14,805 bases of DNA from assembly GCA_023381235.1 (NCBI GenBank), contig JAMCTV010000050.1:1-14805 (forward strand), read 5' to 3'. Shown one piece after another: positions 11,327 to 14,805 of this stretch; positions within the stretch are counted from its first letter, which is position 1; each line of letters begins with the position of its first letter. The notes under the pieces were generated by a model. The model made no database searches and was not told where the DNA came from. It saw nothing but the letters and a program-made list of their open reading frames with translations. Position numbers and translations under genes: made by a program. Source of the DNA: Gammaproteobacteria bacterium (GTDB lineage Bacteria; Pseudomonadota; Gammaproteobacteria; SURF-13).

Positions 11327-12574
11327 ATGCTGTTTATTGATTCGATGGACACCAAGGTGAACCCGGTGGCGAAACCCCTTGTGTTTAAAACAGCCTTTTT
11401 ATTTCTCTGCTGCTGTGTTGCGCCGTTCACGCAAGCAGGGATTGAAGCGCTGACCTATCAAGACCAGGTTATTACCTTGGGCGGCGAGCGCCGGGTGGCG
11501 CGAGTGCCGCAGGGGTATCGGCTTGAGCTTTTAACCGATGCGCTGGATGGCCCGCGCTTGTTGACGTTTGCAGGCAACGGCGATTCGTTCATCGGTTCCA
11601 AGTCCGGCAATGTGTACCGTTTGCCGCCGCCTTATACCGCGCCTGAAGTCCTGGTCGCGCCGGGCGATTATCCGCACAGTATCGCGTTCCGCAGCAACGA
11701 AATCCTCATCGCCTGCACCGATGGGGTATACCGCGCGCCTTATAAGCCGGGTCAGAAAAAACTTGCCGCAGGCGCGTTAAAACTGCTGGCCGCGTTGCCG
11801 GGTGGCGGCGGGCATAGCAGCCGTAGCGTCGGTGTCGGCCCGGATGGGCGGGTCTATGTGAGTCTCGGCATCAGCGGGAATTGCAGCGATGAGTATCTTG
11901 GCGAGCCTTACCCATTCAATAATCGCCGGGGCGGCATTCTGGTGCTGCGCGAGGACGGCGGCAAGGCGCGTTGGGAGACGTATGCATCGGGTTTGCGCAA
12001 CGCGGTGGGCTTTGCCTGGCAGCCGGGCAGCGGCGTGCTGTACGCGAGCAATAACGGCCCGGATCATTGGGGCTATGAGCAGCCGCCGGAGTATTTCAGC
12101 CGGATTGACGCCGGGTCGTTTCACGGTATGCCCTGGTTTCAATACGACGGTCAGCGTATCCGGCGCGATGCGTGCATCAAGCGTGAGCCGCCGCGGCCGC
12201 TGGAGGATGTGGTGACGCCGGTGGCGACCTTCCCCGCGCGCAATGCGCCGATGGGCGTGACCTTTGTGCCGGAGGGCGCGTTGGATCAGGCGCTTGTGGG
12301 CGACGCCATCGTGGCGTTGCGCGGTTCCTGGGGAACCCAGCCCGCTGGCGGCTTCTTCGGTGACGCGGCGACGCGGCGCGCGCCGAAACTCGTCGCCGTG
12401 CGGTTCAAGCAGGGACAGGCGCAACGGGTGGATGATCTCGTCACCGGATTCCAACTGCAAAACGGCGAGCGCTGGGCGCGGCCCGTGGGTGTGGCCATCG
12501 GGCCGGATGGCGCGCTGTATTTCACCAGCGATAGCGACACCCAGGGGCTGTTTCGGCTTAAAAAGCTGCCGTAG
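11327..12574 (+). CDS. PQQ-type sugar/sorbosone dehydrogenase family beta-propeller protein
   Basis: A 415-residue periplasmic protein related to soluble quinoprotein glucose/sorbosone dehydrogenases, which oxidise sugars or aldoses using PQQ. A long N-terminus carries a hydrophobic core (FKTAFLFLCCCVAPFTQAG) serving as signal. Blade motifs follow: VPQGYRLELL, IGSKSGNVYRL, GHSSRSVGVGPDGRVYVSLG with a conserved His at 163, SGLRNAVGFAWQPGSGVLYA at 221-240, NNGPDHWG, FPARNAPMGVTFVP, LRGSWGT and RPVGVAIGPDGALYFTSD. The His, Arg-Asn and Gly-Pro-Asp sites are those of the family's quinone/substrate pocket, although some relatives do not bind PQQ. The substrate is unknown. Starts at 11327 or 11345 are both possible, and neither has a strong ribosome site. 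It lies 17 bases after the exported YHGK protein, at the right border of the variable region. Confidence 0.85.
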   Translation: MLFIDSMDTKVNPVAKPLVFKTAFLFLCCCVAPFTQAGIEALTYQDQVITLGGERRVARVPQGYRLELLTDALDGPRLLTFAGNGDSFIGSKSGNVYRLPPPYTAPEVLVAPGDYPHSIAFRSNEILIACTDGVYRAPYKPGQKKLAAGALKLLAALPGGGGHSSRSVGVGPDGRVYVSLGISGNCSDEYLGEPYPFNNRRGGILVLREDGGKARWETYASGLRNAVGFAWQPGSGVLYASNNGPDHWGYEQPPEYFSRIDAGSFHGMPWFQYDGQRIRRDACIKREPPRPLEDVVTPVATFPARNAPMGVTFVPEGALDQALVGDAIVALRGSWGTQPAGGFFGDAATRRAPKLVAVRFKQGQAQRVDDLVTGFQLQNGERWARPVGVAIGPDGALYFTSDSDTQGLFRLKKLP

Positions 12575-12685
12575 CGCTGTACGCTAATGTCTGATGCCCC
12601 GGTGGTTCGCGCTGGGGTTGGGGCGTGAAGTGTGAGATAATACGCATATTGCAGAACGTCTCGCGTCAACCTCCGGAACAGTCTC

Positions 12686-14314
12686 TTGATTACCACAGCC
12701 AATATCACCATGCAGTTCGGGGCCAAGCCCCTGTTTGAGAATATCTCGGTCAAATTCGGCAACGGCAACCGCTACGGCTTGATCGGCGCCAACGGCTGCG
12801 GCAAGTCCACGCTGATGAAAATCCTCGGCGGCGACCTGGAGCCGACCTCGGGCAACGTCTCGGTGGACGCCCATGAGCGCCTCGGCAAGCTGCGCCAGGA
12901 TCAGTTCGCCTTTGAAAATTACACGGTGCTGGACACTGTCATCATGGGCCACGCCGAACTGTGGCGCGTGAAGCAGGAGCGCGACCGGATTTACTCGCTG
13001 GCCGAGATGAGCGAGGAGGACGGCATGAAGGTGGCCGGGCTGGAGCACGAGTTCGCCGAGCTGGACGGCTATACCGCCGAGGCGCGCGCCGGTGAGCTGC
13101 TGTTCGGCGTCGGCATCCCGCTGGAGCAGCACAACGGCCCCATGAGCGCGGTGGCGCCGGGCTGGAAGCTGCGCGTGCTGCTGGCGCAGGCCTTGTTCGC
13201 CGATCCGGAGATACTGCTGCTGGACGAGCCTACCAACAACCTCGACATCAACACTATCCGCTGGCTGGAAGACGTGCTCAACGAGCGCGACAGCACCATC
13301 ATCATCATTTCGCACGACCGCCACTTTCTGAATCGCGTGTGTACGCACATGGCCGATCTGGATTACGGCGAACTGCGCGTCTATCCGGGCAACTACGACG
13401 AGTACATGACCGCCTCCACGCTGGTGCGCGAGCAGTTGCTGGCCGACAACGCCAAGAAAAAGGCGCAGATCGCGGAATTGCAGACCTTCGTCAGCCGCTT
13501 CTCCGCCAACGCCTCGAAGGCCAAGCAGGCCACTTCGCGCGCGCGGCAGATAGACAAGATCGAACTGGCGGAGGTCAAGCCGTCGAGCCGCGCCAATCCT
13601 TTTATCCGCTTCGAGCAGGAGAAGAAGCTCTATCGCCTGGCGCTGGAAGTGCGGCGTCTGAGCAAGGGCTATGACGAGACGCCGCTTTTTCACAATCTCA
13701 ATCTGATGATAGAGGCGGGCGAGCGCGTCGCCGTGATCGGCCCGAACGGCATCGGCAAGACCACCCTGCTGCGTACCCTGGTGGGTGAATTGAAACCGGA
13801 CGGCGGCATGATCAAGTGGTCGGAGAATGTGAAGATCGGTTATTTCGCGCAAGATCACGCGGCCGATTTCGCGGTTGACATGAATTTGCTTGACTGGATG
13901 AGCCGGTGGAAGAAAGAACGCGACGACGAGCAGGCGATACGCGCGGTGCTGGGGCGGCTGCTGTTTTCCCAGGATGAGATCGCCAAGCCGGTCAGGATCA
14001 TCTCCGGTGGCGAGCAGGGGCGCATGCTGTTCGGCAAACTGATGTTGCAACAGCCCAACGTGCTGGTCATGGATGAGCCCACCAACCACCTGGACATGGA
14101 GTCCATCGAGTCGCTCAACAGCGCGCTGGGAAACTATCCCGGCACCCTGGTTTTCGTCAGTCACGACCGCGAATTCGTCTCGTCGCTCGCCACGCGCATC
14201 ATCGAGTTAACACCGCAGGGCGTGGTCAATTTCAGCGGCAGCTACGACGATTATCTGCGCAGCCAGGGCGTGGAATCATCCGGCAAAAAGCGCCTGGAGG
14301 CGCGCGCGGGCTAG
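12686..14314 (+). CDS. ybiT: ABC-F family ATPase, YbiT type
   Basis: A 542-residue soluble protein with two ABC ATPase domains and no membrane part, of the ABC-F group that acts on ribosomes. Domain 1 has Walker A GANGCGKST at 34-42, the non-standard signature VAPGWKLRVLLAQ near 156-168 instead of LSGG, which is typical of YbiT, and LLLDEPTNNLD near 177-187. Domain 2 has GPNGIGKTT at 352-360, SGGEQGRMLFGKL from 440 and VLVMDEPTNHLD near 459. Between them is the basic linker with NASKAKQATSRARQIDKI. The sequence is close to E. coli YbiT throughout, including the start: MITTANITMQFGAKPLFENI aligns with its N-terminus, which supports the TTG at 12686. Length is normal. The exact translation role of YbiT is only partly known. 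Confidence 0.95.
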   Translation: MITTANITMQFGAKPLFENISVKFGNGNRYGLIGANGCGKSTLMKILGGDLEPTSGNVSVDAHERLGKLRQDQFAFENYTVLDTVIMGHAELWRVKQERDRIYSLAEMSEEDGMKVAGLEHEFAELDGYTAEARAGELLFGVGIPLEQHNGPMSAVAPGWKLRVLLAQALFADPEILLLDEPTNNLDINTIRWLEDVLNERDSTIIIISHDRHFLNRVCTHMADLDYGELRVYPGNYDEYMTASTLVREQLLADNAKKKAQIAELQTFVSRFSANASKAKQATSRARQIDKIELAEVKPSSRANPFIRFEQEKKLYRLALEVRRLSKGYDETPLFHNLNLMIEAGERVAVIGPNGIGKTTLLRTLVGELKPDGGMIKWSENVKIGYFAQDHAADFAVDMNLLDWMSRWKKERDDEQAIRAVLGRLLFSQDEIAKPVRIISGGEQGRMLFGKLMLQQPNVLVMDEPTNHLDMESIESLNSALGNYPGTLVFVSHDREFVSSLATRIIELTPQGVVNFSGSYDDYLRSQGVESSGKKRLEARAG

Positions 14315-14316
14315 CC

Positions 14317-14805
14317 GTGGCGGCGTTGCGCGATTCCACGGATTTTTGGCCGCGCGCCATCATTCATGTGGACATGAATGCCTTCTTCGCGTCGGTGGAG
14401 CAGCGCGATTTTCCTGAGTTGCGCGGCAAACCCATCGCGGTGACCAACGGCGAGCAGGGCACAACCATCATCACCTGTTCCTACGAGGCGCGCGCCTTTG
14501 GCATTCACACCGGAATGCGCCTCAAGGAGGCGCGCAAGCTGTGTCCCGATGTAATCCAGCGTCCCGCGCGGCCTAAAATCTACGCGCAAATCTCCACTGC
14601 CATCATGGCGTCGTTGTGTGACGTGAGTCCGGACATTGAGGTGTTCTCGGTGGACGAAGCCTTCCTCGACATCACCCACTGTCAGAAACTGCATGGTGCG
14701 CCGGAAACAATGGGGCGCATGGTAATAGACAAGGTGCGTGCGGTGAGCGGATTGCCTTGTTCAGTGGGTGTGAGCGGCGACAAGAGCACCGCCAAGTTCG
14801 CCGCC
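14317..14805 (+). CDS. dinB: Y-family DNA polymerase (DinB/Pol IV-like), 5' part, cut by the window end
   Basis: An open frame of 163 codons from a GTG at 14317 runs off the right edge. It encodes the palm and fingers of an error-prone lesion-bypass polymerase: IIHVDMNAFFASVEQRDFPE with the first catalytic Asp, GKPIAVTNGEQGTTIITCSY with the steric-gate region, EARAFGIHTGMRLKEARKLC, and VFSVDEAFLDIT with the catalytic Asp-Glu pair. Near the end it reads PCSVGVSGDKSTAKFAA. That is DinB-like, although the GDKSTAKFAA form differs from the NKFLAKIAS of E. coli Pol IV, so a DinB2-type subgroup is possible. The GTG is two bases after the ybiT stop; other starts (TTG 14326, GTG 14368, ATG 14374) lie within the N-terminus. 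No LexA box is visible in front, so any SOS control would act through an upstream promoter. Confidence 0.9.
   Translation, partial: MAALRDSTDFWPRAIIHVDMNAFFASVEQRDFPELRGKPIAVTNGEQGTTIITCSYEARAFGIHTGMRLKEARKLCPDVIQRPARPKIYAQISTAIMASLCDVSPDIEVFSVDEAFLDITHCQKLHGAPETMGRMVIDKVRAVSGLPCSVGVSGDKSTAKFAA

Noticed and set aside
12596..12625. GCCCC...GGGGC pairing between the sugar dehydrogenase-like gene and ybiT
   Set aside because: The stem is only five bases with a long loop and no T-run, so it is not supported as a terminator.
12584..14164. Minus-strand frame of 526 codons opposite ybiT
   Set aside because: It is an antisense shadow of a GC-rich gene. The composition is His, Gln, Arg and Val rich, without domains, and ybiT matches its family along its full length.
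1..14805. CRISPR array or cas genes
   Set aside because: No regularly spaced direct repeats and no cas-like protein were seen. The repeats present are palindromic, irregularly spaced and of several kinds.

Overview
The window looks like a chromosomal segment of a free-living gammaproteobacterium with a GC-rich genome. The evidence is gene order (a hisZ-like tail then purA; purM-purN-DUF3108 beside a CDP-alcohol phosphatidyltransferase, an AI-2E family permease and hda; a YbiT-type ABC-F ATPase) and protein similarity to that class. Species cannot be fixed from the sequence. Lineages such as Chromatiales or Acidiferrobacterales would fit, but this is inference.

Left core (1-6569). The 3' end of a probable hisZ abuts purA on the + strand. 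An unrecognised exported protein (1541-2143) follows, then a short patch with a possible toxin-gene relic. Next comes a minus-strand operon purM > purN > DUF3108, in which each junction is a 4-base ATGA overlap. purM and purN supply two steps of de novo purine synthesis and purA a later one. Diverging from purM are a CDP-alcohol phosphatidyltransferase, an AI-2E family permease (8-base overlap) and hda, the DnaA-inactivating factor. tRNA-Ser(CGA) follows hda.

Variable region (about 7432-11310). Downstream of the tRNA the character changes. There are seven small membrane or exported proteins, most without a clear function, and parts are visibly AT-rich. There is a decayed IS91-type transposase 3' end with one frameshift, a perfect 38-bp palindrome, and several copies and fragments of an intergenic repeat family beginning AAGCGTAGG. 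Two small secreted-protein genes share a homologous leader and signal-peptide segment. One of them resembles the Rap1a/Tai immunity-protein family.

Right core (11327-14805). A PQQ-type sugar/sorbosone dehydrogenase-like periplasmic protein, a YbiT-type ABC-F ATPase (TTG start) and the 5' part of a Y-family DNA polymerase cut by the window edge.

The most unusual observation is in purN. Two copies of one short repeat (68 and 50 bp) sit inside the coding sequence near its two ends, in the same orientation and reading frame. Each adds a related peptide (shared core SVAGGRxPGAT) to an otherwise normal enzyme. This resembles the in-frame palindromic elements known from Rickettsia genes.
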